The translations under genes and the position numbers were made by a program. A stretch of DNA of 45,222 bases from an uncultured Rickettsiales bacterium (lineage in GTDB: Bacteria; Pseudomonadota; Alphaproteobacteria; Rickettsiales; UBA1997), in NCBI GenBank assembly GCA_934747265.1, contig CAKVGI010000010.1, positions 1 through 45,222 of the forward strand, in the 5' to 3' direction. Under the pieces are notes generated by a model, which had not been told where the DNA came from, made no database searches, and worked only from the letters and a program-made list of their open reading frames with translations. This document shows, piece by piece, positions 25,737-35,150 of this stretch; within the stretch, counting starts at the first letter, position 1, and each line of letters opens with the position of its first letter.

Positions 25737-28427
25737 ATGGTGCAAGTTGAGAATTATAATCATAAATTAACCGAAAAAAAATGGCAAAAATTTTGGGCTG
25801 ATAACAATACTTTTCATTTTGACCCAAATAATAAAAGAGAAAAATTTTACATGTTGCCAATGTTTTTGTATCCATCTGGCGAAATGCATGTTGGACATTT
25901 AAGAAACTTTTCTATAAGTGATGTAATAGCAAGATTCAAAAGATTACAGGGCTATAATGTTTTGCATCCAACTGGTGCAGATGCTTTTGGTTTACCAGCT
26001 GAAAATGCTGCAATTAAAAGAGGTATTCATCCAAGTGAATGGACTTACAAAAATCTAGACAAAATTATGAAGTCAATGTTATCATGTGGTCTATCTTTTG
26101 ATATATCAAGAGTTTTTGCTACTTGCGACCCAGAATATTATGGCTTTCAACAAAAATTATTTATAGATTTATATAAACATGGTCTAGCTTATCAAAAGGA
26201 AAGTTATGTAAATTGGGACCCCGTAGATCAAACTGTTTTAGCTAATGAACAAGTTATTGATGGTAGAGGCTGGAGAAGCGACGCATTAGTTGAAAAGAAA
26301 AAATTAAAACAATGGTTCTTTAAAATTACAAAATATGCTGACAAATTATTAGATGGAATTAAAAATGGCGATTTGAAAGGTTGGCCTGAAAAAGTTAGGT
26401 TAATGCAAGAAAATTGGATTGGAAAAAGCGAAGGAGCTACTGTTAGATTTGGTATCTGTAAAGATAAAGCTAACAATTCTTCTGCTAAACTTTGTAATGA
26501 GAGTGCAAAAGCTTTTGATTTTATAGAAGTTTATACAACAAGACCTGACACACTATTTGGTGCTAGTTTTGTTGGTATTTCACCAAATCACCCATTAGCA
26601 GAAGAATTGGCAAAAAATAATAAGGAAATTGCTGATTTTATAGAAGAATGTAAAAAAGCTCCTGTTGACGAAGAAAGTCTAGAAACTATGGAGAAAAAAG
26701 GAATACCTACTGGAATTTTTGTGGAACATCCATTTGATAAAAATTGGAAATTGCCAGTTTGGATAGCTAACTTTATTTTAATGGACTACGGAACTGGCGC
26801 AATTTTTGCCTGCCCTGCTCATGATCAAAGAGATTATGATTTCGCAACAAAATATAATTTACCAATTAAACCAGTTGTAGCACCAGAAAGTGAAATTACA
26901 CAAAATTCCCCTTCCCATCAAGGTGAAAGTGGGGACGAATCCCAAAATAATGAAAATAATTTTCAACTTTCAACTTTCAACTTTCAATTACCTTTTACTG
27001 ATGAAGGTATAGCTATAAACTCCGACTTCTTGAATGGACTTCCTACAAAAGAAGCAAAACAAAAAGCTATTGAAAAAATTGAAGAATTGGGAATTGGCGA
27101 AAGAAAAATTAATTATAGATTGAGAGATTGGGGCGTTTCAAGACAGAGATATTGGGGTTGCCCTATTCCTATGATTTATTGTGAACACTGTGGTGTTGTT
27201 CCTGAGAAAGAAGAAAATTTGCCAGTAAAATTACCAGAAGATGTGGTTTTTGACGGAAAAGGAAATCCTTTGGCAAATCATCCAACTTGGAAACATACAA
27301 CATGCCCTTGCTGTGGTAGACCAGCTATCAGAGAAACTGACACAATGGATACATTTGTTGATTCTTCTTGGTATTTTATGAGATTTGTTGATTTAGACAA
27401 AAAAAATCCAGTAAATACTGAATTATGCAATAAACTCTTGCCAATAAACCAATATGTTGGTGGTATAGAACATGCAACAATGCATTTAATTTACTCAAGA
27501 TTTTTCACAAAAGTTATGGCTGATATGGGCTATATTGATAAATCAATTAAAGAACCAGCAAAAAGATTATTCAATCAAGGTATGGTATGTCATAAAGCCT
27601 ATAAAAATTGTAAAAAAGAATGGTGCTACCCTTGGAATGTAAAAGAAGAAAATGGAAAGTATTATGATATAAATACTGGTGAAGAGTTAAATTGTCAGGG
27701 TATCATCAAAATGAGTAAATCAAAATGCAATGTTGTTGATATTAATACTGTAATAGAAGATTATGGTGCAGATTCAGCCAGATTGTTTGTATTATCAGAT
27801 ACGCCTGCAGATAAAGATTTTGAATGGACAACAGAAGGTATTGAAGGAACTTGGAAATACATTAATAGAGTATGGAAAATTGGCGCAACTTTTGCATTAG
27901 AACAAGATTTGGATAGGATAAAAAATATTAAAATTAATAAAAAGAATGAATTATTAATTGAAAACCATAAAGCAATAAAAGATATTACATCTTATTTTAA
28001 TAATATGGAATTTAATAAAGCTATTGCTAGATTAAGGGAGTTTTCTAATTTTATAGAAAAAGCGAAAATAAATGACGATGAAGATTTAGCTATAAAATAT
28101 TTAGCAATTTCAAATTTAATCAAAATGTTGGCTCCATTTGCACCGCATGTTTGTGAAGAATTAAATAAGATGTTAAAACACAATGAAACGTTGGATATTG
28201 CAGAATGGCCAAAATTTGACGAAAAATTGACAGTTGATAGTGAAATAACCATTGCTATACAAGTAAATGGAAAATTAAGGGGTGATATAAAAGCTAAAAA
28301 AGATGAAGATAAAAAAATTATTGAAGAGTTAGCTAAAAATCAGGAGAATGTAAAAAAATATCTTGAAGGAAAAGAAATTAAAAAAGTTATAATTGTTCCT
28401 AATAGATTGATTAATTTTGTTATATAA
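25737..28427 (+). CDS. leuS: Leucyl-tRNA synthetase, with an unusual in-frame insertion
   Basis: An 896-residue class I synthetase that charges tRNA-Leu. The HIGH-type motif is PSGEMHVGHLRNF, the editing domain has TTRPDTLFGASFVGISPNHP and GTGAIFACPAHDQRDYDFA, and the KMSKS loop is IIKMSKSKCNVVD. A zinc-knuckle-like CEHCGVVPEKEE / CPCCGRP pair is present. I choose the ATG at 25737 (the frame extends to a TTG at 25716). Between IKPVVAPE and FTDEGIAINS there are about 35 residues rich in Ser, Asn, Gln and Phe (roughly 385-418), encoded by a hairpin-like TTCCCC...GGGGA segment and three CAACTTT heptamers. E. coli has about 15 residues there, and this accounts for most of the extra length over its 860. 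The insertion sits in a surface loop, so function is probably kept. Confidence 0.96.
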   Translation: MVQVENYNHKLTEKKWQKFWADNNTFHFDPNNKREKFYMLPMFLYPSGEMHVGHLRNFSISDVIARFKRLQGYNVLHPTGADAFGLPAENAAIKRGIHPSEWTYKNLDKIMKSMLSCGLSFDISRVFATCDPEYYGFQQKLFIDLYKHGLAYQKESYVNWDPVDQTVLANEQVIDGRGWRSDALVEKKKLKQWFFKITKYADKLLDGIKNGDLKGWPEKVRLMQENWIGKSEGATVRFGICKDKANNSSAKLCNESAKAFDFIEVYTTRPDTLFGASFVGISPNHPLAEELAKNNKEIADFIEECKKAPVDEESLETMEKKGIPTGIFVEHPFDKNWKLPVWIANFILMDYGTGAIFACPAHDQRDYDFATKYNLPIKPVVAPESEITQNSPSHQGESGDESQNNENNFQLSTFNFQLPFTDEGIAINSDFLNGLPTKEAKQKAIEKIEELGIGERKINYRLRDWGVSRQRYWGCPIPMIYCEHCGVVPEKEENLPVKLPEDVVFDGKGNPLANHPTWKHTTCPCCGRPAIRETDTMDTFVDSSWYFMRFVDLDKKNPVNTELCNKLLPINQYVGGIEHATMHLIYSRFFTKVMADMGYIDKSIKEPAKRLFNQGMVCHKAYKNCKKEWCYPWNVKEENGKYYDINTGEELNCQGIIKMSKSKCNVVDINTVIEDYGADSARLFVLSDTPADKDFEWTTEGIEGTWKYINRVWKIGATFALEQDLDRIKNIKINKKNELLIENHKAIKDITSYFNNMEFNKAIARLREFSNFIEKAKINDDEDLAIKYLAISNLIKMLAPFAPHVCEELNKMLKHNETLDIAEWPKFDEKLTVDSEITIAIQVNGKLRGDIKAKKDEDKKIIEELAKNQENVKKYLEGKEIKKVIIVPNRLINFVI
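26905..26990 (+). repeat. Repeat-like insertion inside leuS
   Basis: Within the leuS frame, bases 26905-26945 carry a TTCCCC arm, CATCAAGGTG and a GTGGGGA arm. Bases 26964-26984 are three exact CAACTTT repeats followed by CAATTA. Both styles (C/G-rich hairpin, then TTTTCAA-type AT repeats) recur between genes in this window, for example at 45030-45110. The codons give low-complexity residues (Ser, Gln, Asn, Phe) foreign to LeuRS. No frame disruption results. Confidence 0.6.
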
Positions 28428-28442
28428 TGAATAGAAGTAAAA

Positions 28443-29639
28443 ATGAATAGGCAATACTTTTTTACAAGCGAATCTGTGTCAGAAGGACATCCAGATAAAA
28501 TTTGCGACCAAATATCAGATGCTATTTTGGATGCATATTTATTAAGAGATCCAAACGCAAAAGTCGCTTGTGAAACATTTGCAACAACAAATAGAGTTAT
28601 TATTGGGGGTGAAGTTAGAGTTTCCAATTGCGATTATTTGACCGATGAGGAAGTTGATAATATAGTTAGAAATACAATTAAAGAAATAGGCTATGAACAA
28701 GAAGGATTTAATTGGAAGACTGTTAAAATTGAAAATTTGCTCCACATTCAATCTTGCGATATAGCTATTGGTGTGGATGTTGGTAAGGATGCTGATAATG
28801 AAGGTGCTGGTGATCAAGGCATAATGTTTGGTTATGCAACAAATGAGACAGAAGATTATATGCCATCAGCAATTTATTATGCAAATAAAATATTATTCAA
28901 TATAATGGCAGATATTAAGTCTGGCAAGCTAAAAGATTTAGGTCCAGATGCTAAATCGCAAATTACACTTGAATATATTGATGATAAACCAGTAAGAGCT
29001 TCAAAAGTTTTGGTATCAATTCAACACAGAGAACATCTAACAACAGAAGATGTTAGAAAAGCAATTATTCCATATATTGAAAAGACTTTACCAGCAGGTT
29101 GGATGCCAAAAGATGATAAAGACATATTGATTAATCCAACTGGAAGGTTTGTAATAGGTGGTCCAGATGGTGATACTGGTTTAACTGGTAGAAAAATTAT
29201 AGTTGATACATATGGTGGTTATGCACCACATGGTGGTGGAGCATTTTCTGGAAAAGATCCAAGTAAAGTTGATAGAAGCTCCGCATATATGGCAAGATAT
29301 TTAGCTAAAAATGTTGTTGCTAGCGGACTTGCTGATAAATGCTTAATTCAATTATCATATGCTATTGGCGTTGCTAAGCCTTTATCTTTCTATATAAATT
29401 GTCAAGGTACAAATAAAGTTGATGAAGATAAAATTCAACAAAAATTAGAAGAATTAGTTGATTTAAGACCGTCTAAAATCAAGGAAAGATTAGGATTAAA
29501 AAAACCAATATATAAACAAACAGCAACATATGGACATTTTGGTAGAAAACCAACATCCGATGGTGGTTTTGGTTGGGAAAAGGTTGATTTAGCCGATGAA
29601 TTAAAAAAGTTGTTGAGTTCATTTAGCAATAAATACTAA
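28443..29639 (+). CDS. metK: S-adenosylmethionine synthetase
   Basis: A 398-residue enzyme making SAM from methionine and ATP. All family signatures are visible: TSESVSEGHPDKICDQISDA (N-terminal, active-site His), GAGDQGIMFGYATNE, and the phosphate-binding GGGAFSGKDPSKVDRS near residue 265, plus GGPDGDTGLTGRKIIVDTYG. Length is slightly above the usual 384-396. It starts 16 bases after leuS on the same strand, so both probably share a transcript; the gap is too short for a SAM riboswitch or separate promoter. Confidence 0.97.
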   Translation: MNRQYFFTSESVSEGHPDKICDQISDAILDAYLLRDPNAKVACETFATTNRVIIGGEVRVSNCDYLTDEEVDNIVRNTIKEIGYEQEGFNWKTVKIENLLHIQSCDIAIGVDVGKDADNEGAGDQGIMFGYATNETEDYMPSAIYYANKILFNIMADIKSGKLKDLGPDAKSQITLEYIDDKPVRASKVLVSIQHREHLTTEDVRKAIIPYIEKTLPAGWMPKDDKDILINPTGRFVIGGPDGDTGLTGRKIIVDTYGGYAPHGGGAFSGKDPSKVDRSSAYMARYLAKNVVASGLADKCLIQLSYAIGVAKPLSFYINCQGTNKVDEDKIQQKLEELVDLRPSKIKERLGLKKPIYKQTATYGHFGRKPTSDGGFGWEKVDLADELKKLLSSFSNKY

Positions 29640-29728
29640 TTCAATATCTCTCTTTAAATAATGGTATATTTTTTTACATAATTGTTGTTTATCAATTATA
29701 TGAATATAAAGTATAACATTATTATAAC

Positions 29729-29756
29729 TTGACTATAACTTTTTTCATTGTACATT
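29729..29756 (+). promoter_or_regulatory. Possible sigma-70 promoter of the BamB-like gene
   Basis: TTGACT (29729-29734), a 16-base spacer and TACATT (29751-29756), placed 27 bases before the ATG at 29783. It is the only good -35 in the gap after metK. Confidence 0.4.
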
Positions 29757-29782
29757 TTAACATATTTATTTATAAAAAAATT

Positions 29783-31081
29783 ATGAAAAAAATATATCTT
29801 ATAATTATAATTTCATTACTTGCAATGTCTTGTTCTAAGAAAAAACCAATTTTAGGTGAAAGAAAGAATATATTTTCAAATAATAATTCATCAATACAAG
29901 TTTTTGGCAATAAAGAAGATATAAAAATATCAAAAGCAAAAACATTTCAGAATTATTATGGAGATAGTTCAACGCTTAATCAATCTATTGAAAATTATAA
30001 AGTTGATAATTTGAATTTTATTGAAAAAAGTATAGCTAGTAAGAAATTTGGAATAAAAAATTATTTTTTTTCAAGTCCGGTAATAGTTGATAATATTGTT
30101 TATTATCTTGATAGTAGCGGAAATATAATTGCCAGAAAAATAGATAATTTAAAAGATATTTTATGGAAAACCAAAATTATAGAGAATAATAGCACAATTA
30201 ATTATTTTGGTGGAAAAATATCATTTTATAATAATACTTTATTTATATCAGATAGAATGAATGAAATAATAGCCGTATCAAAGGATGGTGATTTATTATG
30301 GAAAAAACAATTAAATGCTATTCCGATATCAACGCCAGTTATCTATGAGGATACTCTTTATGTAATTACGAATGATAATAAATTATATGCCTTGGATATA
30401 AATGATAGTAGAATAAAATGGATTCATTACGGAACAGTTAAAGACTCTGCGATTTTAGGTTCAGCAAATCCAGTCATATATAAAGATTATGTAATAGCTT
30501 CTTATTCATCTGGTGAATTATTTATTATAAATAGAGTAAATGGAAATACGGTATTTAGTACAAATCTAACCGGTAGATATTTAATATTTTCTAATTTTGA
30601 ATTAACAGACATAGATAGTACACCAGTAATAAAAAACAATATTTTAATTGCAACTGCAAATAATGGAATTACTCAAGCGTTGGATTTAAATAATATGCGG
30701 ATTTTATGGAAACAAAATCTTCCATCTTTAACGAATGTTTTAATTAATAATAATTATGCTTATTTAATTACGACAGATAATATTCTTGTATGTTTAAACG
30801 TATATAATGGCAAGATAGCTTGGTTTAAAGAATTAGATAAATATAAAGACATGATCAATAAAAAAGATTTAATTTATTATAAATCTTTGGTCTTTATAAA
30901 TGATAATCTGTATGCTTTCAATAATTTAAGCGAATATAAAGTATTTAATCCACATAATGGAAATATAATTGAAAATGAACAACTATTATTTGATTTTTAT
31001 AGTATACCATTTTCATTAAATAATAATTTGTATGGTATAGGAAGTAATGGTGGAAAGATTGAATTAATTTTATCAAAATAA
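29783..31081 (+). CDS. bamB: BamB-like PQQ-type beta-propeller lipoprotein
   Basis: A 432-residue outer-membrane lipoprotein. The ATG at 29783 gives MKKIYLIIIISLLAMSC, a lipoprotein signal with lipidated Cys17. The rest is a beta-propeller of repeated blades of the pattern V..tPViy.d.lyV.t.d..LyALd...g..iW, for example STPVIYEDTLYVITNDNKLY, ALDLNNMRILWKQNLP and VCLNVYNGKIAWFKEL. This matches BamB, the scaffold of the beta-barrel assembly machine, which binds BamA in the periplasm. Blade sequences are degenerate and Asn/Lys-rich, in line with AT drift. The der (engA) GTPase gene that often follows bamB is missing. Other PQQ-propeller lipoproteins cannot be fully excluded. Confidence 0.75.
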   Translation: MKKIYLIIIISLLAMSCSKKKPILGERKNIFSNNNSSIQVFGNKEDIKISKAKTFQNYYGDSSTLNQSIENYKVDNLNFIEKSIASKKFGIKNYFFSSPVIVDNIVYYLDSSGNIIARKIDNLKDILWKTKIIENNSTINYFGGKISFYNNTLFISDRMNEIIAVSKDGDLLWKKQLNAIPISTPVIYEDTLYVITNDNKLYALDINDSRIKWIHYGTVKDSAILGSANPVIYKDYVIASYSSGELFIINRVNGNTVFSTNLTGRYLIFSNFELTDIDSTPVIKNNILIATANNGITQALDLNNMRILWKQNLPSLTNVLINNNYAYLITTDNILVCLNVYNGKIAWFKELDKYKDMINKKDLIYYKSLVFINDNLYAFNNLSEYKVFNPHNGNIIENEQLLFDFYSIPFSLNNNLYGIGSNGGKIELILSK

Positions 31082-31083
31082 TT

Positions 31084-31998
31084 TTATTTTACTTTTCCCA
31101 TTACTTCAATTATATTATTATCAAGTGTTTTTGTTGATATAAATGCACCGGAGTTCGATGCTTGATAAAAATTTAATTTTTTTCCAATTAATTTACTATT
31201 ATATTCAGTTAAATATCTTGAAATATATGCACTTCCGGAACCACAAGCTGGATCTTCTTTAAATTCAGGAGATGCTCCAAGTGGCAAAAAAATTCTTGTA
31301 AAATAATCGCATGATATTTTGTCTTTAATATCATCATTTCTTATTAAAACATCAATCCCTCTGCATAATTTATTGTTTGATAATAAAATATTTTCTATTA
31401 AGTCAAAATTTGGAGTTATATTTTTTATAACTTCTAATGATGATATTTTTTTATTTTGCGCAAATTTGCTTTTCTTTATTTCTACTGTATAATCAAATTC
31501 ACCTTCAACTATATTCAATATTTCAAAATATTCATGATTTATTTCCGAAATACTTTTAATAATTTCTTGTTTCTTTTCTTCTGTTATAATTTTAGTTTTT
31601 ATTGTAGAAATAAAAATTGATATAGAATCTTTATTAATTTTAGCACAAATATTATTTTGTTTATTATTTCCGTATTTGTTATTAGAAAACATAGGAATAT
31701 ATTCTATATTTTGAATATGGTTTTGATCTATTAAATTATTATCTAATAAAAATTGGGTTGCAACGATTGTACCGTGTCCACAAATAGGCTCTTCCCCATC
31801 TTCTATAAAATATCTTACTTTAAATTTATTTTCAGTATTTGTTTTTTTCAAAAAAACACTTATTGGGAGTTTTAATTTTTTTGTTTGATATAACATGTAT
31901 TCTATATCATCTATATTTTCAACTAACTCTACGCTAGCTGGACTACCTTTTAAATTATACATATTATTAATAAAAGCATTTTTTATATAAATATTCAT
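31084..31998 (-). CDS. PhzF-family isomerase-like protein
   Basis: A 304-residue protein of the PhzF/diaminopimelate-epimerase fold. Recognisable elements are the N-terminal FINNMYNLKGSPASVELV (equivalent of GNPAAV), EEPICGHGTIVATQFLL (cf. LCGHAT) and the second half's DYFTRIFLPLG followed by EDPACGSGSAYISRYL. The catalytic-type Glu is expected near residue 45 in most family members; I cannot place it with certainty. The substrate is unknown, as for most of the family. The ATG at 31998 is preceded by a good GGAG site, so I prefer it to a longer frame starting at 32052 inside the upstream gene. It is probably co-transcribed with that gene and converges on the BamB-like gene. Confidence 0.78.
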   Translation of the reverse strand: MNIYIKNAFINNMYNLKGSPASVELVENIDDIEYMLYQTKKLKLPISVFLKKTNTENKFKVRYFIEDGEEPICGHGTIVATQFLLDNNLIDQNHIQNIEYIPMFSNNKYGNNKQNNICAKINKDSISIFISTIKTKIITEEKKQEIIKSISEINHEYFEILNIVEGEFDYTVEIKKSKFAQNKKISSLEVIKNITPNFDLIENILLSNNKLCRGIDVLIRNDDIKDKISCDYFTRIFLPLGASPEFKEDPACGSGSAYISRYLTEYNSKLIGKKLNFYQASNSGAFISTKTLDNNIIEVMGKVK

Positions 31999-32026
31999 TT
32001 TATCTCCAATTATTATTAAGTACTTT

Positions 32027-33169
32027 TTACGATGCTTCACGGCAAATTTCATCTCTTTGTTCTTTTTGTTGTTGTATCATTGTTAACTGATTTAAAAATG
32101 TTATACCATGTATACTGGAATTATTCATTAAAAACTTATCACCATTAATTGGTTGAACTGGTATAGTACATGGTATGTGAAACCATCCAGTTAATTCTTC
32201 TATTTCTTTTTTCTTTTTTGTTATTTCTGATATATTTGTATTCTGTTCAAAAATATTTGGTGTATTATTTTTACATTCAATTCCTATAGCCTTCATAGTA
32301 TTTCCACCAAGAGATATGCTTACTTGTTTTATTTTTGGGTTGTTTCTTAATAATTCATAAGCGATTCGATTATAAGTTTTAAGGGTGTTTCTATTTTTTC
32401 GTCTGTTAATTTCTTCCTCACCATCACCCCTATTTCTAGGATTCTTATAGAAATTGTTTTGCATTGTTGGATCTATTGAATCTATTACAATAGTTCTTTT
32501 ATCTTCTGATAGCCAAATTAATGCGTGAGATATAATTTTACCATATTGTTTAACTACAACAAAATTTGCATTTGGGTCTAATATTGAGTATAATGAAAAA
32601 TTTCCACCAGTAGCACCAATATTTAAACAGCAAGGGGTAATACCTCCAAGTACCATAGGCATGCCATTTAATAAATCTTTTTTTGTTAATAATGAGCATT
32701 CGTATGCTTCAAACGTATTACCGCAAGCAAAAGATTCCATTTTAATATTTTTTTGCTTAATATATTTTGAATTGTTTTTCAATGTATTGATTAATGCAAT
32801 AGTTGCTAAATAATCACTATTTTTTTTATATGGATTATACTCTTCTATTCTTTTATTTAAATTTCTAATATTATATGAATATTCTCTATGTTTTGATACA
32901 AAATTTATGAAAGTATTATTTGAATATAAAAAATCCCGTAAACTTTTTCCAGAGTTGTTAAAGTCAATTAATAAAATTGTTAACTGTTTTAAAAAATCAT
33001 TATATAATTTTTCATTTGACAGTTGACCATGAGATGCTTTTAGAATTTGTATAAATTGTCTATTTATTTCTATTACCTCTTCGGATATTTTTTCTTCTGG
33101 TTTTTTATATTTTGATAAATAAGTCATTTGTGGATACTCTTTATGTAATATTTCATATATTTGATACAT
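32027..33169 (-). CDS. Unknown protein upstream of the PhzF-like gene
   Basis: A 380-residue cytosolic-type protein without signal peptide or membrane segment that I do not recognise. The N-terminal half is helical. Around residues 165-235 comes a compact region, GGITPCCLNIGATGGNFSLY, then FVVVKQYGKIISHALIWLSE and TIVIDSIDP, whose strand order looks like an acyltransferase (GNAT-like) core; this is only an impression. A Cys-Cys pair and several conserved-looking Gly residues lie there. The C-terminal part (about 330-380) has PCTIPVQPINGDKFLMNNSS. It precedes the PhzF-like gene by 28 bases on the same strand, so the two may act in one pathway. Confidence 0.6.
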   Translation of the reverse strand: MYQIYEILHKEYPQMTYLSKYKKPEEKISEEVIEINRQFIQILKASHGQLSNEKLYNDFLKQLTILLIDFNNSGKSLRDFLYSNNTFINFVSKHREYSYNIRNLNKRIEEYNPYKKNSDYLATIALINTLKNNSKYIKQKNIKMESFACGNTFEAYECSLLTKKDLLNGMPMVLGGITPCCLNIGATGGNFSLYSILDPNANFVVVKQYGKIISHALIWLSEDKRTIVIDSIDPTMQNNFYKNPRNRGDGEEEINRRKNRNTLKTYNRIAYELLRNNPKIKQVSISLGGNTMKAIGIECKNNTPNIFEQNTNISEITKKKKEIEELTGWFHIPCTIPVQPINGDKFLMNNSSIHGITFLNQLTMIQQQKEQRDEICREAS

Positions 33170-33315
33170 AATTATTAATATAATTAATAATAATAGTAAT
33201 TATAATGAATAAAATAATAAAGTCAAGTTAAATTTAAATAATAAATTATTATTATGTATAAAATTATATTTTTTGTTAATTTTTATGTAAAATATAATTA
33301 TACCAATATATAAAT

Positions 33316-33351
33316 AAAAATGCTACCTTTGAATAATCGGGTAGCATTTTT
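33316..33351. terminator. Terminator downstream of the phosphomannomutase gene
   Basis: A perfect 12-base stem AAAAATGCTACC / GGTAGCATTTTT with a 12-base loop, A-run on one side and T-run on the other. It lies 20 bases past the stop of the minus-strand phosphomannomutase gene; the unknown gene at 32027-33169 starts on its other side. Confidence 0.9.
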
Positions 33352-33371
33352 ATGAGATATTACAATTTTAA

Positions 33372-34754
33372 TTATATTTTAGCTTCTACGCCAACTTCGC
33401 TTAATTTTTTCATTAAGTCTTTTTTTACGATTTCCAAACCATTTTCACTGATAGCTTCGCATCTTATAGTTAAATCTGGTTGAGTATTTGAAGCTCTAAC
33501 TAACCACCAGCCATCTTTTAAGTTAGCTCTAACACCATCAACATCAATAAAATCTCTATTTTCTTTTCTTAAATTGCCAGCTAACTTTTTAGTTATCTCA
33601 AATTTTTCAACATCGCCAACTGTAATTCTGATTTCGGTTGTACTGTATGTTTTTGGTAAAGATTTTACAATTTCTCCCAATGTTTTATCACTGTTTCCTA
33701 AAATATTTAATAATTTAATTGAACTATATAAGCCATCATCAAAATTATAATTCTCGCCCCAATAAATGTGTCCGCTTGTTTCGCCTGCTAATTTTATATT
33801 ATCAGATTTCATTTTTGCTTTGATAGTTGAATGTCCAGGTTTCCACATAACTGGTATTCCGCCATGTTGTTCAATATCATCATATAAAACCTTGCTTGCT
33901 TTTACTTCTGACATTACTTTTTCGCCTTTATGTGTCTTTAAAAATTCTCTTGCAAATACCAATAAAAGTTGGTCGCCATAAAGAATATTGCCGGTTTCAT
34001 CAACAACACCAAGTCTATCACCATCACCATCAAAAGCTACACCTAAATCAAATTTTCCGTTTAGAACTTCATTTTTTAAATCTTCTAAATTTTTAATAAC
34101 AGATGGGTCTGGATGATGATTTGGAAAATCTCCATCAACATCACCATAAATTATTTTATGTTTACCAGGTAATTTGCTTACGACTTCATTTATCACGGCA
34201 CCAACCGCACCATTTCCGCAATCCCATACAACATTTAATTGCTTTTTTGTTGGTTTTAATTGACTTAGTAAAAATTTAACATACTCAGATTTAATGTCTT
34301 CATTTTCAGTAATAGTTCCATTACCATCAATAAAAGAGCCACTTTCAGTAATTCTACCAATTTCTTGTATATCATCATCCCAAAATGGACCTTCTTGTGT
34401 TAACATTTTGAATCCATTATATTCTTTTGGATTATGAGATGCACTAATTATAAAACCTGCATCAGCTTTCAAAAACTTCATTGCAAAATATACACCGGGT
34501 GTTGATAATAATCCAACAACAATAACATCTATACCGCACTCAGCAAGTCCTTTTGCGCATTCTTTTGAATAAGGAACGGATGTATGTCTTCCGTCATATC
34601 CTAAAACGCAAGTTTTTTTGTTTTGTTTTCTTAAAATTGTACCAAAACCCCTTCCGATAAAATATGCATCAACTTCGGTTATTTCTTTATCAACAATACC
34701 TCTAATATCATATGCTTTTAAAACTGATGGTTTAATTTTATGAGTTTTATTCAT
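33372..34754 (-). CDS. manB: Phosphomannomutase/phosphoglucomutase
   Basis: A 460-residue alpha-D-phosphohexomutase of the AlgC/ManB type, interconverting hexose 6- and 1-phosphates for LPS or exopolysaccharide precursors. All four domain signatures are present: the phosphoserine loop ISASHNPKEYNGFK near residue 105, the metal loop FDGDGDRLGVVDETG, the sugar-binding GETSGHIYW and the phosphate-binding RASNTQPDLTIRCEA near the C-terminus. Length is typical. It is single, with its own terminator at 33316-33351, and is divergent from the tRNA genes. Sequence alone does not fix mannose versus glucose preference, so the symbol is a best guess. Confidence 0.88.
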   Translation of the reverse strand: MNKTHKIKPSVLKAYDIRGIVDKEITEVDAYFIGRGFGTILRKQNKKTCVLGYDGRHTSVPYSKECAKGLAECGIDVIVVGLLSTPGVYFAMKFLKADAGFIISASHNPKEYNGFKMLTQEGPFWDDDIQEIGRITESGSFIDGNGTITENEDIKSEYVKFLLSQLKPTKKQLNVVWDCGNGAVGAVINEVVSKLPGKHKIIYGDVDGDFPNHHPDPSVIKNLEDLKNEVLNGKFDLGVAFDGDGDRLGVVDETGNILYGDQLLLVFAREFLKTHKGEKVMSEVKASKVLYDDIEQHGGIPVMWKPGHSTIKAKMKSDNIKLAGETSGHIYWGENYNFDDGLYSSIKLLNILGNSDKTLGEIVKSLPKTYSTTEIRITVGDVEKFEITKKLAGNLRKENRDFIDVDGVRANLKDGWWLVRASNTQPDLTIRCEAISENGLEIVKKDLMKKLSEVGVEAKI

Positions 34755-34845
34755 AGAATTTAATTGGTTATTAAACTAAAAATGTTATAACAATAAAAAA
34801 ATAAAAAGCAAATTAAAAAATTTTATTTAAAATATTATTTTTTTC

Positions 34846-34874
34846 TTGCTTTTTTAAAAAGTATAAATTAGCAT
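34846..34874 (+). promoter_or_regulatory. Possible promoter of the tRNA pair
   Basis: TTGCTT (34846-34851), a 17-base spacer and TAGCAT (34869-34874), 12 bases before the first base of tRNA-Val. Spacing and place fit a stable-RNA promoter; the -10 is imperfect. Confidence 0.4.
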
Positions 34875-34886
34875 TTATCTGTACAT

Positions 34887-34963
34887 GGGTGCTTAGCTCA
34901 GTTGGTTAGAGCATCTGCCTTACAAGCAGGGGGTCATAGGTTCGAATCCTATAGCACCCACCA
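34887..34963 (+). tRNA. tRNA-Val (anticodon UAC)
   Basis: A full cloverleaf of 77 bases with CCA encoded. The acceptor arms GGGTGCT / AGCACCC pair perfectly. The D-arm is TAGCTCAGTTGGTTAGAGCA, the anticodon loop is CTTACAA giving UAC, and the T-arm loop contains GGTTCGAATCC. It lies five bases before tRNA-Asp, so both come from one precursor. Confidence 0.97.
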
Positions 34964-34968
34964 TGTAT

Positions 34969-35045
34969 GCGGGTGTAGCTCAGCTGGTTAGAGCGTCTGC
35001 CTGTCACGCAGAAGGCCGAGGGTTCAAGTCCCTTCACTCGCGCCA
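34969..35045 (+). tRNA. tRNA-Asp (anticodon GUC)
   Basis: A full cloverleaf of 77 bases with CCA encoded. Acceptor arms GCGGGTG / CACTCGC pair with one G-U. The anticodon loop is CTGTCAC giving GUC, discriminator G, and the T-loop carries GGTTCAAGTCC. The G discriminator and GUC are the expected identity elements for Asp. Confidence 0.97.
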
Positions 35046-35150
35046 GTTTTCATTTCAATATTTTTTTAGAGAAGTTATGTTGGGTGGGGTGGTTTTATTG
35101 TTTACTTAAATCGTATGCTGATAATTTTTCTTATTTTAATGGTGAAAAAA

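Noticed and set aside
28428..28442. SAM riboswitch before metK
   Set aside because: Only 15 bases lie between leuS and metK, far too few for an aptamer.
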